A stretch of DNA of 64,000 bases from Gemmobacter megaterium (GCF_900156815.1 NZ_FTOT01000002.1:310001-374000), one strand, 5' to 3'; numbered from the stretch's first letter, positions 17,240-27,292 are shown. The notes: generated by a model not told the origin, from the letters alone. Translations and numbers: made by a program.

Positions 17240-18280
17240 ATGTCCTTCGTGAAACTCTCGGCTTCGGCCCTTGCCATTGCCGCCGTCTCTGCCACCGCCG
17301 CAATGGCGCGCGACCAGATCCGCATCGTCGGCTCGTCCACCGTGTTCCCCTACACCCAGGCGGCTGCAGAAGAATTCGCCAACCAGACCGGCGCCCCGGC
17401 CCCGATCGTGGAATCGACCGGCACCGGCGGCGGCTTCCAGGTGTTCTGCGGCGGTATCGGTGAAGGCCATCCCGACATCACCGGCGCCTCGCGGGCCATC
17501 AAGAAGTCGGAATTCGACCTCTGCGTCCAGAACGGCGTAACCGAAATTTCCGAAGCCCTGATCGGCAACGACGGCCTGTCGATGTCGGTGGCGCGCGCGA
17601 ATGACTTCGACTGGGACATGACGCTGGGCGAAATGTTCCTGGCTCTGGCCGCCGAGGTTCCGGTGGATGGCGAATGGAAAGCCAACCCCTACAAGATGTG
17701 GAACGAGATCAACGCCGATTTCCCGGCGACCCCGATCACCGTTTATGGCCCCCCGCCCACCTCGGGCACCCGCGACGCCTGGGTTGAAATCGCCATGCAT
17801 GGCGGCTGCAAGCAGCTCGACTTCGTGAAATCCGGCGGGTTTGACAGCAAGTGGGTCAACGAGAACTGCTCGCGGATGCGCACCGACGGCCCGTTCATCG
17901 AGGCTGGCGAGAATGACAACCTGATCGTGCAGCAGCTTGTCGCCAACCCCAACGCGCATGGCATCTTCGGCTATTCGTTCCTGTACGAGAACGCCGACAA
18001 GCTGAAGGGCGTCAAGTTCGGCGGCGTCGAGCCGACCTTTGACACCATCGCCACCTATGACTATCCGATCTCGCGCCCGCTGTTCTTCTACGTCAAGAAT
18101 GCGCATCGCGGCGTGATCCCGAACATGCAGGAATTCATCGAAGAGTACATGTCCGATGCGGCCCTGCAACAAGGCGGCTATCTGGCAGAGCGCGGCATGA
18201 CCCCGCTGCCGGAAGCCAAGATGAAGGAAGTTCAGGCCGCGGTGATCGAAGGCGTTGCCATGTCGGCCCCGACCAAGTGA
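17240..18280 (+). CDS. pstS: Phosphate ABC transporter substrate-binding protein
   Basis: Periplasmic phosphate-binding protein, 346 residues. Start at 17240 behind AAAGGAGCGATCC; the signal peptide ends near AAMA. The mature protein begins RDQIRIVGSSTVFPYTQ, with the phosphate-binding serine/threonine loop, then ESTGTGGGFQVFCGG and GPPPTSGTRDAWVE, all of the PstS type. First gene of pstSCAB-phoU-phoB; a strong hairpin separates it from pstC, consistent with higher expression of the binding protein. Confidence 0.95.
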   Translation: MSFVKLSASALAIAAVSATAAMARDQIRIVGSSTVFPYTQAAAEEFANQTGAPAPIVESTGTGGGFQVFCGGIGEGHPDITGASRAIKKSEFDLCVQNGVTEISEALIGNDGLSMSVARANDFDWDMTLGEMFLALAAEVPVDGEWKANPYKMWNEINADFPATPITVYGPPPTSGTRDAWVEIAMHGGCKQLDFVKSGGFDSKWVNENCSRMRTDGPFIEAGENDNLIVQQLVANPNAHGIFGYSFLYENADKLKGVKFGGVEPTFDTIATYDYPISRPLFFYVKNAHRGVIPNMQEFIEEYMSDAALQQGGYLAERGMTPLPEAKMKEVQAAVIEGVAMSAPTK

Positions 18281-18288
18281 TACGACCG

Positions 18289-18318
18289 GCGCGGCCTGCC
18301 CCATCGGGCGGGCCGCGC
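18289..18318 (+). other. Intercistronic hairpin between pstS and pstC
   Basis: A 13-bp stem (18289-18301 with 18306-18318, one G-U pair) and CATC loop start 8 bp after the pstS stop. There is no T run, so it is more likely an RNA-stabilising or partial attenuating structure that keeps pstS mRNA in excess over the membrane subunits than a full terminator. Confidence 0.6.
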
Positions 18319-18341
18319 ACCCTTTCCAGGCAGGACAGGCC

Positions 18342-19718
18342 ATGACCTTGATCGCATTCCTTCTTTTGTTCGCGGCAGCCATTCTTGGCTATGTCCTGAA
18401 CCGTTCCGCAGCCCGCAGTCTTCGTGCAGGTGGTGCGCAGCTTCATTCTCTGAGCACCTTTCACGGCGGCTTTGCCGCCTTGCTGGTTCTGGTGCCGACC
18501 TTCCTTTTCATCATCTTGTGGCTCCTGTTCCACGCCTCGGTGCTTGATCGGCTGACCATGGGCGGCCTGCCCGCAGGCACGCTGGACGGGCTTGACAGCG
18601 GTGCGACACAACTGATCTTGGCCGAAATCAAATCCATTGCGGGCGGACGGATTTTCGGATCGCCCGAACCCTGGAAGATCGAGGCCGCCGAGCGCCTGGC
18701 AGGCTATCGCGCCATGTCGGCCAATCTGATGCTTGGCCTGACCGCGCTGTTGGCGCTTGGCCTGCTGGTCATCGCACGGCGCACTGTGTCCCCAGAGTTC
18801 CGCGCCCGGCAGCGCGCCGAAGGCATCATCAAGGGACTTATGATCTTCTGCTCGTCGGTCGCCATCTTTACCACGATCGGCATCATTGCATCGCTGGTGT
18901 TCGAAACCGTCCGCTTCTTTCAGATGGTTCCGTGGCACGAGTTTCTGTTCGGCACCACCTGGGAACCCCAGATGCCGATCCGCGCCGATCAGATCGCGGC
19001 CGAAGGCGCCTTTGGCTGGCTGCCTGTTTTCCTGGGCACGTTGGTCATCACGGTGGTGGCGCTGTTCTTTGCGGTGCCCATCGGCCTGCTGTCGGCGATC
19101 TATCTGAACGAATTTGCCAGCCCGCGCTTTCGCAAGTTCGCCAAGCCGGTGCTGGAAGTGCTGGCCGGGGTGCCGACGGTCGTCTACGGATTTTTCGCCG
19201 TGCTGACCATTGCGCCAGCCTTGCGCACCTTCGGAGAGATGACCGGGCTGCCGATTGCACCCAACACGGCGATGGCCGCCGGTCTGGTAATGGGGGTGAT
19301 GCTGATCCCCTTCATTTCGTCCTTCGCGGATGACGCCCTGTCGGCGGTGCCCCGCGCCCTGCGGGACGGTGCGCTGGCCTTGGGGGCAACCCGCGCGGAA
19401 ACGGTTCTGAACGTGCTGTTCCCCGCGGCAATCCCCGGCATCGTGGGCGGGGTTCTGCTGGCGGTCAGCCGCGCCATCGGGGAAACCATGATCGTGGTGA
19501 TGGCCGCCGGTCTGATGGCGAAGATGACGATCAACCCGCTGGATAGTGTGACGACCGTGACCGTGCAGATCGTGACCCTGCTGATCGGGGATACCTCGTT
19601 CGACAGCCCCAAGACACTCGCCGCGTTCGCCCTGGGCTTCATGCTGTTCATCGTGACGCTGGGGATCAACGTTCTGGCCTTGCGCATCGTGCACAAGTAC
19701 CGCGAAATCTATGACTGA
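18342..19718 (+). CDS. pstC: Phosphate ABC transporter permease PstC
   Basis: Inner membrane permease, 458 residues, starting at 18342 after AGGACAGGCC. It is longer than E. coli PstC because of an extended N-terminal region with additional hydrophobic segments and a periplasmic loop (about 60-115), a form common in alphaproteobacteria. The C-terminal half has the ABC inner-membrane signature around DALSAVPRALRDGALALGAT and AIPGIVGGVLLAVSRAIGET. It pairs with PstA. Confidence 0.93.
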   Translation: MTLIAFLLLFAAAILGYVLNRSAARSLRAGGAQLHSLSTFHGGFAALLVLVPTFLFIILWLLFHASVLDRLTMGGLPAGTLDGLDSGATQLILAEIKSIAGGRIFGSPEPWKIEAAERLAGYRAMSANLMLGLTALLALGLLVIARRTVSPEFRARQRAEGIIKGLMIFCSSVAIFTTIGIIASLVFETVRFFQMVPWHEFLFGTTWEPQMPIRADQIAAEGAFGWLPVFLGTLVITVVALFFAVPIGLLSAIYLNEFASPRFRKFAKPVLEVLAGVPTVVYGFFAVLTIAPALRTFGEMTGLPIAPNTAMAAGLVMGVMLIPFISSFADDALSAVPRALRDGALALGATRAETVLNVLFPAAIPGIVGGVLLAVSRAIGETMIVVMAAGLMAKMTINPLDSVTTVTVQIVTLLIGDTSFDSPKTLAAFALGFMLFIVTLGINVLALRIVHKYREIYD

Positions 19719-19728
19719 GGACCGGACA

Positions 19729-21015
19729 ATGACCGACATGACCTCGCACCCCGGCCCCAAGTCCATCGACTGGACATCGGATGAAATCGGCGCCCGCGTG
19801 CGCAAGCGCAAGGCGGCCGAGAACCGGCTGCGCTACATCGGGCTGGGCGCCATCGGGATCGCCTTTGCCATGCTGGCGCTGCTGATATCGTCGCTGGTCT
19901 CGACGGGCTGGCAAGCGTTCCGGCAGACCCATGTGACGATCCAGGTGACCTATACGCCGGAGTTCATCAACCCTGACAACCTGCAACGGTCCAACTATCG
20001 CGGCTTGCTGGAAGCGACGATGCTGGACCTGATCCCCGGCGCCACCAATGGCCGGAGTGTTGCGGCGATCCTGTCCAACGGCGCGCAATTTACCGCCCGC
20101 GACCGGATCATCGCCGATCCTGCGCTGATGGGGCAGACGGTCACGCTGCGGGTTCCGACCTCTGATCCCTATGATCAGTTGGCCAAGGGCCTGATCGACC
20201 GCGACACGCCCGAAGCCAACCGCCGCCTGAAGAACGACGAGATCGCCGCCTTTGACGCCCTGCTGTCGCAAGGGGTGGTGTCCAAGCCATTCAACTGGGC
20301 CCTGCTGGGGAACGCGGATTCGCGCTTTCCGGAACAGGCTGGCCTGAAAGGGGCGCTTTGGGGGTCGTTCTACGCGCTCTTGACCTGCTTCCTGCTGGCC
20401 TTTCCCATCGGCATCGGTGCGGCAATCTATCTTGAGGAATTCGCCCCCAAGAACAAGATGTCCGACTTCATCGAAGTGAACATCAACAATCTCGCGGCCG
20501 TTCCTTCGGTGGTGTTCGGCTTGCTGGCACTGGCGGTGTTCCTCGGCTGGTTCGGCATGGGGCGGTCCATCCCCTTTGTCGGTGGCATGACGCTGGCCCT
20601 GATGACCCTGCCGACGATCATCATCGCCACCCGCGCGGCACTGAAGGCGGTTCCGCCCAGCATCCGCGAGGCAGCACTTGGCGTTGGCGCCAGCAAGCAG
20701 CAGGTGGTGTTCCACCATGTCCTGCCGCTGGCGATGCCCGGCATCCTGACCGGCACGATCATCGGCCTGGCCCAGGCGCTGGGGGAAACCGCGCCCCTGC
20801 TGCTGATCGGGATGAACGCCTTTGTCACCGCTGCCCCTGCAACCCCGTTCGACCCCTCGACAGCCCTGCCGACGCAGATCTTCATCTGGGCCGACAGCCC
20901 CGAACGTGGGTTCGTCAGCCGCACCTCGGCCGCCATTCTGGTGCTGCTCGGGTTCCTGGTGATGATGAACGCCGTTGCCATCTATCTTCGTAACCGCTTC
21001 GAGCGGCGCTGGTAA
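19729..21015 (+). CDS. pstA: Phosphate ABC transporter permease PstA
   Basis: Second permease subunit, 428 residues. The ATG at 19729 is preceded by GAGGACCGGACA; the earlier in-frame ATG at 19711 overlaps the pstC stop and is less likely. Like PstC it is of the long alphaproteobacterial form, with a DUF3333-type N-terminal extension containing one membrane helix and a roughly 130-residue periplasmic part. The EAA-loop region reads VPPSIREAALGVGASKQQVV. Confidence 0.93.
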   Translation: MTDMTSHPGPKSIDWTSDEIGARVRKRKAAENRLRYIGLGAIGIAFAMLALLISSLVSTGWQAFRQTHVTIQVTYTPEFINPDNLQRSNYRGLLEATMLDLIPGATNGRSVAAILSNGAQFTARDRIIADPALMGQTVTLRVPTSDPYDQLAKGLIDRDTPEANRRLKNDEIAAFDALLSQGVVSKPFNWALLGNADSRFPEQAGLKGALWGSFYALLTCFLLAFPIGIGAAIYLEEFAPKNKMSDFIEVNINNLAAVPSVVFGLLALAVFLGWFGMGRSIPFVGGMTLALMTLPTIIIATRAALKAVPPSIREAALGVGASKQQVVFHHVLPLAMPGILTGTIIGLAQALGETAPLLLIGMNAFVTAAPATPFDPSTALPTQIFIWADSPERGFVSRTSAAILVLLGFLVMMNAVAIYLRNRFERRW

Positions 21016-21027
21016 GAAAGTATAGCC

Positions 21028-21825
21028 ATGAACGACATGCGCATCGTGGAGAGAACCGTGGACAGCCATCAGACCAAGATTACCGCCCGCGGCGTTCAAG
21101 TGTATTACGGCGAAAAGCACGCGCTCAAGGATGTCGATGTCGACATCCTGGACAAGACCGTCACCGCCTTCATCGGCCCTTCGGGCTGCGGGAAATCCAC
21201 CTTCCTGCGCTGTCTGAACCGGATGAACGACACCGTGGCCATTGCACGGGTGCAAGGCGACATCCGGCTGGATGGCGACGACATCTATGACAAGCGGGTC
21301 GATCCGGTGCAACTGCGCGCCAAGGTCGGGATGGTGTTCCAGAAACCGAACCCCTTTCCAAAGTCGATCTATGACAACGTCGCCTATGGCCCGCGCATTC
21401 ACGGGCTGACGGCCAACAAGGCCGAACTGGACGCAATCGTCGAAACATCGCTGCGCAAGGCTGCATTGTGGAACGAGGTCAAGGACCGGCTGGCTGAAAG
21501 CGGAACCGGCCTGTCAGGCGGCCAGCAACAGCGCCTGTGCATCGCCCGTGCCATCGCCACCAGCCCCGAGGTGCTGCTGATGGACGAGCCGTGCTCGGCG
21601 CTCGACCCTATCGCAACCGCACAGGTCGAAGAACTGATCGACGAACTGCGCAGCCAGTTCTCGGTGGTGATCGTGACCCATTCGATGCAACAGGCTGCCC
21701 GTGTCAGCCAGCGCACCGCCTTTTTCCACCTCGGCAATCTGGTGGAATACGGCGAGACGGGCCAGATCTTTACCAACCCCAAGGATCCGCGCACCGAATC
21801 CTACATCACCGGCCGCATCGGCTGA
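21028..21825 (+). CDS. pstB: Phosphate ABC transporter ATPase
   Basis: Cytoplasmic ATPase of the Pst transporter, 265 residues. Walker A is GPSGCGKST (about 51-59), followed by LRCLNRMND typical of PstB; the signature is [14 protein letters not shown] and Walker B is [13 protein letters not shown]. The last residues [11 protein letters not shown] are the usual PstB end. It lies 12 bp after pstA and 13 bp before phoU. Confidence 0.97.
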   Translation: MNDMRIVERTVDSHQTKITARGVQVYYGEKHALKDVDVDILDKTVTAFIGPSGCGKSTFLRCLNRMNDTVAIARVQGDIRLDGDDIYDKRVDPVQLRAKVGMVFQKPNPFPKSIYDNVAYGPRIHGLTANKAELDAIVETSLRKAALWNEVKDRLAESGTGLSGGQQQRLCIARAIATSPEVLLMDEPCSALDPIATAQVEELIDELRSQFSVVIVTHSMQQAARVSQRTAFFHLGNLVEYGETGQIFTNPKDPRTESYITGRIG

Positions 21826-21838
21826 TCGGAGAGCGACC

Positions 21839-22555
21839 ATGAGCCATCAACCGCACATCGCCTCGGCTTTCGACCGCGATCTTGAAGCCGTGCAGGCGCT
21901 GATCATGAAAATGGGGGGGCTGGTCGAGGCCGCCATCCTCGATTGCGCCCGCGCCCTGGAAACCCGTGACGAAGAACTGGCCCGCCAGGTCGTCGCCGGC
22001 GACAAGGTGATCGACGCCCTCGAAGCGCAGGTGAACGACGAAACCGCCCGCCTTATCGCCCTGCGCTCCCCCACCGCGACCGACCTGCGCACCGCACTGA
22101 CGGTGATGAAGATCGCAGGATCGCTGGAGCGTATGGGAGACTACGCCAAGAACATCGCCAAACGTTCGACCGTGCTGTCACAATCGGCCCCGATCGGCGG
22201 CACCGCCGGCACCGCGCGCCGCATGGCCAAGCTGGTGGAACAGATGCTCAAGGACGCGCTGGATGCCTATATCCGCCGCGACGTGGCCCTGGCCGCCGAC
22301 GTGCGCCAGCGCGACAAGGATGTAGACCAGATCTACAACACGCTGTTTCGCGTCCTGCTGACCCACATGCTGGAGGATCCGCGCGCGATCACCAATTCGA
22401 TGCACCTGCATTTCATTGCCAAGAACCTGGAGCGCATGGGCGACCATTCGACCAGCATCGCAGAGCAGGTGATCTATCTTGTCACCGGCGAGTTGCCCGA
22501 CGAGGCGCGTCCCAAGGGTGACAGCACTGCATTCGTCACCTCTGCCAAAGACTGA
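21839..22555 (+). CDS. phoU: Phosphate signalling protein PhoU
   Basis: Cytoplasmic negative regulator that links Pst transport to the PhoR/PhoB pathway. The 238-residue all-helical protein contains two PhoU repeats with the metal-binding E/DxxxD motifs: SLERMGDYAKNIAKRS in the first and NLERMGDHSTSIAEQV in the second. GGAGAGCGACC precedes the start. It is followed 11 bp later by phoB. Confidence 0.95.
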   Translation: MSHQPHIASAFDRDLEAVQALIMKMGGLVEAAILDCARALETRDEELARQVVAGDKVIDALEAQVNDETARLIALRSPTATDLRTALTVMKIAGSLERMGDYAKNIAKRSTVLSQSAPIGGTAGTARRMAKLVEQMLKDALDAYIRRDVALAADVRQRDKDVDQIYNTLFRVLLTHMLEDPRAITNSMHLHFIAKNLERMGDHSTSIAEQVIYLVTGELPDEARPKGDSTAFVTSAKD

Positions 22556-22566
22556 AGAGGCCCAAG

Positions 22567-23259
22567 ATGCTTGCGCAACGACAACCTGTCGTGCTGCTGG
22601 TCGAGGATGAAAGCGCGCAGCGCGAAGTCCTGACCTACAACCTCGAAGCCGAAGGCTTCAACGTGGTCAGTGCCGTCAATGGCGACGAGGCCCTGTTGAT
22701 GGTTCAGGAAGAGGCCCCCGATCTGGTGCTGCTGGACTGGATGCTGCCCAATGTCAGCGGAATCGAGGTCTGCCGCCAGATCAAGGCCCGCCCCGAAACG
22801 CGCAGCATTCCGGTCATCATGCTGTCCGCCAGATCCGAGGAACTGGACCGCGTCCGCGGGCTGGAAACCGGGGCTGACGATTATGTGGTCAAACCGTATT
22901 CCGTGGCCGAGCTGATGGCCCGCCTGCGGACCCAACTGCGGCGGGTGCGCCCGGCGGCGGCGGGTGAACGGCTGGTCTGGCAGGATATCCTGCTGGATGC
23001 CGCCGAACATCGCGTCTGGCGCGACAGCCAACCGATCAGCCTTGGTCCGACAGAGTTCCGCCTGCTGACCACCTTCATGGAAAAACCGGGTCGCGTGCTG
23101 TCACGCGAACAGCTTCTGGACCGGGTCTGGGGCCGCGACATCTATGTCGATACCCGGACCGTGGATGTCCACGTCGGGCGGCTGCGCAAGGCATTGATGA
23201 AGCAAGGCGGAACAGACCCGATCCGCACCGTGCGCGGGGCGGGGTATTCGCTGGGCTGA
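22567..23259 (+). CDS. phoB: Phosphate regulon response regulator PhoB
   Basis: OmpR-class response regulator, 230 residues. The receiver has acidic residues in LVEDESAQ, the phosphoacceptor Asp57 in LVLLDWMLP and a conserved lysine in VVKPYSVAEL; the C-terminal winged helix contains PTEFRLLTTFMEKPGRVLSR and the recognition region TRTVDVHVGRLRKAL. It closes the pst operon. No phoR kinase gene lies in the window, so the kinase must be encoded elsewhere. Confidence 0.93.
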   Translation: MLAQRQPVVLLVEDESAQREVLTYNLEAEGFNVVSAVNGDEALLMVQEEAPDLVLLDWMLPNVSGIEVCRQIKARPETRSIPVIMLSARSEELDRVRGLETGADDYVVKPYSVAELMARLRTQLRRVRPAAAGERLVWQDILLDAAEHRVWRDSQPISLGPTEFRLLTTFMEKPGRVLSREQLLDRVWGRDIYVDTRTVDVHVGRLRKALMKQGGTDPIRTVRGAGYSLG

Positions 23260-23264
23260 CGGCG

Positions 23265-23293
23265 TTGTGAAGTCTGTGCGCATGGGCTAGAGT
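23265..23293 (+). promoter_or_regulatory. Possible promoter of the 23339 gene
   Basis: TTGTGA (23265-23270) and TAGAGT (23288-23293) with a 17-bp spacer directly follow the phoB stop, so the next gene can be transcribed independently of the pst operon. By-eye call. Confidence 0.4.
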
Positions 23294-23338
23294 CTCGCCC
23301 AAGATGAAGGCAGGGCCTGACCAAAGGGCCAGGGCAGA

Positions 23339-24367
23339 ATGACGGCGCTTCGCAAATACGCCAGACTGGAAACCATCGGCTTGTGGCGCCCCGTGCCCGA
23401 TGCCCAGCGGCGCGAGGTGATTGTGTCGTTCGGCGAAGCATCGCTGGTGCTGACTGACGGGCGCACCGAAATGCCGCTGAGCCATTGGTCGCTGCCCGCA
23501 GTGCAGCGGCGCAACCCCGGCGAGATGCCGGCGCTTTTTGCCCCAAGTGGCGACACGATGGCCGAAACCCTCGAGATCGACGACCCCGGCATGATCGAGG
23601 CGATCGAGACCATCCGTACCGCGGTTCAACGCCGCCGCCCCCGGCGCGGGCGCGGACGGCTTGCCGTTGTGGCGGTGACCGGCATGGCCATCCTCGCAGG
23701 GGCCGTGTTCTGGCTGCCCGGCGCGGTGGTCGGGCACACCACCCGCATCGTCCCCTTTGTCAAACGCGAACAGATCGGGCGCGATCTTCTGGTGTCGATG
23801 GCCCGGTTCACCGGCACGCCCTGCGCCGACCCGCAAGGGCTGGCTGTTCTGGGGCGGCTGTCCGCGCGCCTGTTCGGCCGCGATGGCGCACAGGTCGTGG
23901 TGCTGCGCGACGGCTTGCCTGCGGGGGGAACGGCCCATGTGCCGGGGCGGCATCTGCTGGTCGATCACAGTCTGATCGAACTGCCCGACGGCCCCGAGGT
24001 TCTGGCCGGCCATCTGATCGTCGAAAGGTTGCGCGGGGATCTGTCAGACCCGCTGGCAGAGGTTCTGCGGGCTGCCGGACTGCGCGCCACCTTCACGCTG
24101 TTGGCAACCGGCAGCCTGCCCGCCTCTGCACTGGAAGGACAGGCACAGACCCGCCTGCGCGCCCCCGCCATTGCGTTGCCGACCGAGCAGGTGCTGGCGC
24201 GATTTGCAGCAGCGGGCGTGCCAGCCACCCCCTATGCGCTGTCGGTGGATCCCAGCGGCACCACGACGCGCGCATTGATCGAGAACGATCCCATTGCACC
24301 CGGAACATCGCCACGACTGATGGCCGACGCCGACTGGCTGGCCTTGCAGGCGATCTGCCGCCGCTAA
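23339..24367 (+). CDS. Membrane protein with a degenerate M48-peptidase-like region
   Basis: A 342-residue protein I recognise only as a Rhodobacteraceae-type hypothetical. Residues 1-90 form a beta-rich domain, 96-107 are an arginine-rich patch, and about 108-132 form one membrane helix, so the rest is probably periplasmic. Residues 184-262 read like an M48 metallopeptidase core (VVVLRDGLPAGG, HLLVDHSLIELPDGPEVLAGHLIVERLRGD in segments), but the zinc motif HExxH is replaced by GHLIVE, so catalysis is unlikely. It is placed just after phoB with its own possible promoter. The M48 relation is inference. Confidence 0.6.
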   Translation: MTALRKYARLETIGLWRPVPDAQRREVIVSFGEASLVLTDGRTEMPLSHWSLPAVQRRNPGEMPALFAPSGDTMAETLEIDDPGMIEAIETIRTAVQRRRPRRGRGRLAVVAVTGMAILAGAVFWLPGAVVGHTTRIVPFVKREQIGRDLLVSMARFTGTPCADPQGLAVLGRLSARLFGRDGAQVVVLRDGLPAGGTAHVPGRHLLVDHSLIELPDGPEVLAGHLIVERLRGDLSDPLAEVLRAAGLRATFTLLATGSLPASALEGQAQTRLRAPAIALPTEQVLARFAAAGVPATPYALSVDPSGTTTRALIENDPIAPGTSPRLMADADWLALQAICRR

Positions 24368-24372
24368 GCACC

Positions 24373-24406
24373 GGAAACGAAAACCGCCGCCCCGATCAGG
24401 GCGGCG
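24373..24406 (-). terminator. Terminator of the SPOR-domain gene
   Basis: Stem of 8 bp (24385-24392 with 24399-24406), loop CGATCA, then on the minus strand GGTTTTCGTTT. It lies 30 bp after the SPOR gene stop and separates it from the convergent 23339 gene. Confidence 0.7.
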
Positions 24407-24435
24407 ATATGCGCATTACACCATTCGGGCTGTGA

Positions 24436-25578
24436 TCAGCGCCGCAGGATGGCGTCCCCGAACCCGGCACCGCGCGCGGCCTGCAAGGCCGACGCCGCCT
24501 GCGCCTCGGACGCGAATGGCCCGGCCCGCACGATCTGCACCGGCTTGCCCTTGATCGCGCCACGACTGACCTGCACCGGCAATCCCATGGCCTGCAACCG
24601 CGCCACCGCGCGCGCAGCGTTCTGGGCCACGCCAAAGCTGCCGACCTGCACGAACCTTGCCCCGGTGGCCCCTTGCGGCACCATCACGCCTTTCGAGCTT
24701 GCCACCGCCCGTCGCGGCTGCGCAGAGGCAGGATCGCGCAGGGTTTGCGGCACCTCATCCGTCCAGACCTGCCGCATCTGCCAGTTCCCCTCGGCACTGC
24801 CACGCGCGCGGTTGGGGTTCAGCCGATCATCCCGCCAGGCTGCCTTGTAGCCCGGCGGCGGAGTCATCAGATCGGACGATGCAACCCGCGCGGCCTGCGT
24901 CACAGGTGCGGGAACGGGCCCGTCCGCCGGGATGCCCGGCACTCCGGCCAGCACCACATTCGGCACCGGCTTCGGGCTGTTGGAACACAACAGGATCGTG
25001 CGTCCATCCCGCAGCGCATAGTAATGGCCATGAGGGGCCCGGTCCGGGCATCCCGCATGGCGATTGACCAGCGGAGGATGGCCGCCGGTCGTGACCGCAG
25101 AGCGATCATGCGCCACCACCAGCGGCGCAGCCCTGGGCGCCGTCACCGGGACCGCGGCAGGCGGCGGCGGTGTCGAACCCGACGCAGTCGCGGCGCGCAA
25201 GGGCATAGGCTTGCCATAGGTCACAGGCGGCGGAACATATTGCGACGGGGCAACCCCCTGCGCCACCGGGGCGGCACGCACGGGCGCCGCGGCAACAGCG
25301 ACCGGCGCCGGTGCGGCCAGTTCGCGCCGGGCCTGTGCCATTACGGCCGACGTCGGCGCCTGTCCGCAGATCGGCTTGCGCGCGCGGTCGATCCGGGCCA
25401 CCCAGTTCACCTGCCCGCCATGCCCGGCGCGGATGTACAGGCACCCCCGGCTGTCGACATATTGCTGACCGGAAAATCCCGGAGGCGGCAATTCCGCAGG
25501 CGGGCGGCTCTGCGCATTGGCAATGGATACACTTGCAGCGGCCGCAACCAGGGCGACCGGCAGAATTTTAAGCAGCAT
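24436..25578 (-). CDS. Secreted SPOR-domain protein
   Basis: A 380-residue exported protein. The signal peptide covers residues 1-22 (cleavage near NAQ). A cysteine-containing N-terminal module (DSRGCLYIRAGHGGQVNWV, later KPICGQAP) is followed by a long Pro/Ala-rich linker and a second cysteine pair region (HAGCPDRAPHGHYYAL, ILLCSNSP). The C-terminal about 75 residues are a SPOR domain (RFVQVGSFGVAQNAARAVAR ... VRAGPFASEAQAASALQAAR), which binds denuded septal glycan. It therefore probably acts at the division site. The N-terminal module function is unknown. Confidence 0.85.
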   Translation of the reverse strand: MLLKILPVALVAAAASVSIANAQSRPPAELPPPGFSGQQYVDSRGCLYIRAGHGGQVNWVARIDRARKPICGQAPTSAVMAQARRELAAPAPVAVAAAPVRAAPVAQGVAPSQYVPPPVTYGKPMPLRAATASGSTPPPPAAVPVTAPRAAPLVVAHDRSAVTTGGHPPLVNRHAGCPDRAPHGHYYALRDGRTILLCSNSPKPVPNVVLAGVPGIPADGPVPAPVTQAARVASSDLMTPPPGYKAAWRDDRLNPNRARGSAEGNWQMRQVWTDEVPQTLRDPASAQPRRAVASSKGVMVPQGATGARFVQVGSFGVAQNAARAVARLQAMGLPVQVSRGAIKGKPVQIVRAGPFASEAQAASALQAARGAGFGDAILRR

Positions 25579-25656
25579 GACTACCCCCTAGCAGCTCAGG
25601 GCATCATGGCGCCCTTCATCTTGCGAGTAAAGCCCCTGCCAACGCTTGATACGGTG

Positions 25657-26289
25657 TTACTTCGTCCCGAACATCCGATCGCCCGCATCGCCAAGGCCAG
25701 GCACGATATAGCCATGATCGTTCAGGCACTCATCCACCGCCGCGGTCACGATCGGCACGTCGGGATGCGCCGCCTGCATCCGGGCGATCCCTTCGGGCGA
25801 GGCAAGCAGACACAGGAAGCGGATTTCGCGCGCGCCCTTCTGTTTCAGCAAGTCCACCGCCGCAACCGAGGAATTGCCGGTCGCCAGCATCGGATCGACG
25901 ACGATTGTCACCCGGTCCTCCAGGTGATCCGGCACCTTGCAGTAATACTGCACGGGTTGCAGGGACTCGGGATCGCGGTACAGGCCGACAAATCCGACCC
26001 GCGCCGCCGGGATCAACTCCAGAATCCCGTCCAGCAGTCCATTGCCCGCCCGCAGGATGGAAATCAGCGCCAGCTTCTTGCCCTCGATCGCCGGCGCGTC
26101 CATCTGGCACAGCGGGGTTTCGATCTGCCGCGTGGTCATCGGCAGTTCACGCGTGACCTCATAGGCCAGCAGCAGGCTGATTTCGCGCAAAAGCTGACGG
26201 AACGAGGCGGTCGAGGTGCCCTTGTCGCGCATGATCGTCAGCTTGTGCTGCACCAGCGGGTGCGACACGACAGTCAGGTGTTCCAACAT
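25657..26289 (-). CDS. upp: Uracil phosphoribosyltransferase
   Basis: Salvage enzyme converting uracil and PRPP to UMP. The 210-residue protein contains the PRPP motif [20 protein letters not shown] (about 129-148), [14 protein letters not shown], and the C-terminal uracil-binding [17 protein letters not shown]. Its start overlaps the add stop as TGATG. Last gene of the cdd-deoA-deoB-add-upp operon. Confidence 0.97.
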   Translation of the reverse strand: MLEHLTVVSHPLVQHKLTIMRDKGTSTASFRQLLREISLLLAYEVTRELPMTTRQIETPLCQMDAPAIEGKKLALISILRAGNGLLDGILELIPAARVGFVGLYRDPESLQPVQYYCKVPDHLEDRVTIVVDPMLATGNSSVAAVDLLKQKGAREIRFLCLLASPEGIARMQAAHPDVPIVTAAVDECLNDHGYIVPGLGDAGDRMFGTK

Positions 26290-27263
26290 CAGGCGGCCTC
26301 CAGTACCTTGGCGATCTTGGCCTTGGTATCCGCATCACAGAAGGCGGCGTCAAGCGCGGTCCGGCTGATCCGGGCAAACTGCCCGTCATCCCAGTCGAAC
26401 GCGCGGTGCAGCATCTGGAACTCATGCTCCATGGTCGTATGGAAAAACGGCGGATCGTCGGTGGACACCGTCACCCTGACCCCGCGCCGGTCGAGTTCGC
26501 TGATCGAATGCTTGCGCCAGTCCGGGAACACCCCCAGCGCGATATTCGACCCCGGACAGACCTCCAGCACGATCCCGCGCTCTGCCAGTTCATCCACCAG
26601 CGCCAGATCCTCGATGGCGCGCACGCCATGACCAACCCGCTCCACCCCAAGGTCGCTCAACACGTCCCGGATGCTCTGCGGTCCGCCCCATTCCCCGGCA
26701 TGAGCGGTCAGCCGCAACCCGGCCTCGCGCGCACAGTCAAAGGACCAGCGGAAATCCTTGGGCTGGCCCGAGGTCTCATCCCCCGCAATGCCAAAGCCGG
26801 TGATGAAATCGCCCACCGTCTCGGCGGCACAAAGCGCGGTTTCCCGCGCCTTGTCGGGGCCAAAATGCCGGATGCAGGTGACAATGCCGCGCAACTCCGG
26901 CCCGCCCTGCACCGCAACCGCAGATGCGGCATCCCGGATCGCATGAAGATACTCGCGCCACGCCCCCAGATCGCGCCCGCCACAGAAATCCGGGCTTACA
27001 AAGGTCTCGGCATAGACCACGCCACTCGCCGCGCATTGTTCCAGCACGGCACGGGTCAGGCGCGCGTAATCCTCCGGGGTCTGCAACACACTGGTCGCGG
27101 CCTCGTAAACCTTTAAAAAGTGCCAGAAATCGGTAAAGACATACCCGCCCTGCGCATCGAAAATCCCGGAAATGTCGATGGATTTCTCCTTCGCAAGCCC
27201 GCGCACAAAAGCCGGGGGCGCAGCCCCTTCCAGATGCAGATGCAGTTCGACCTTTGGCAGCAC
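26289..27263 (-). CDS. add: Adenosine deaminase
   Basis: Zinc hydrolase deaminating adenosine and deoxyadenosine. No ATG fits; a GTG at 27263 directly behind AAGGAGAACGCG gives 324 residues beginning [13 protein letters not shown] after the initiator, placing the first two metal histidines correctly. Other active-site segments are [26 protein letters not shown] and [11 protein letters not shown] with the catalytic His, Glu and Asp regions. It is preceded by a palindromic intergenic element and followed immediately by upp. Confidence 0.94.
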   Translation of the reverse strand: MLPKVELHLHLEGAAPPAFVRGLAKEKSIDISGIFDAQGGYVFTDFWHFLKVYEAATSVLQTPEDYARLTRAVLEQCAASGVVYAETFVSPDFCGGRDLGAWREYLHAIRDAASAVAVQGGPELRGIVTCIRHFGPDKARETALCAAETVGDFITGFGIAGDETSGQPKDFRWSFDCAREAGLRLTAHAGEWGGPQSIRDVLSDLGVERVGHGVRAIEDLALVDELAERGIVLEVCPGSNIALGVFPDWRKHSISELDRRGVRVTVSTDDPPFFHTTMEHEFQMLHRAFDWDDGQFARISRTALDAAFCDADTKAKIAKVLEAA

Positions 27264-27292
27264 CGCGTTCTCCTTCAGCTTGCTCCAAATAC

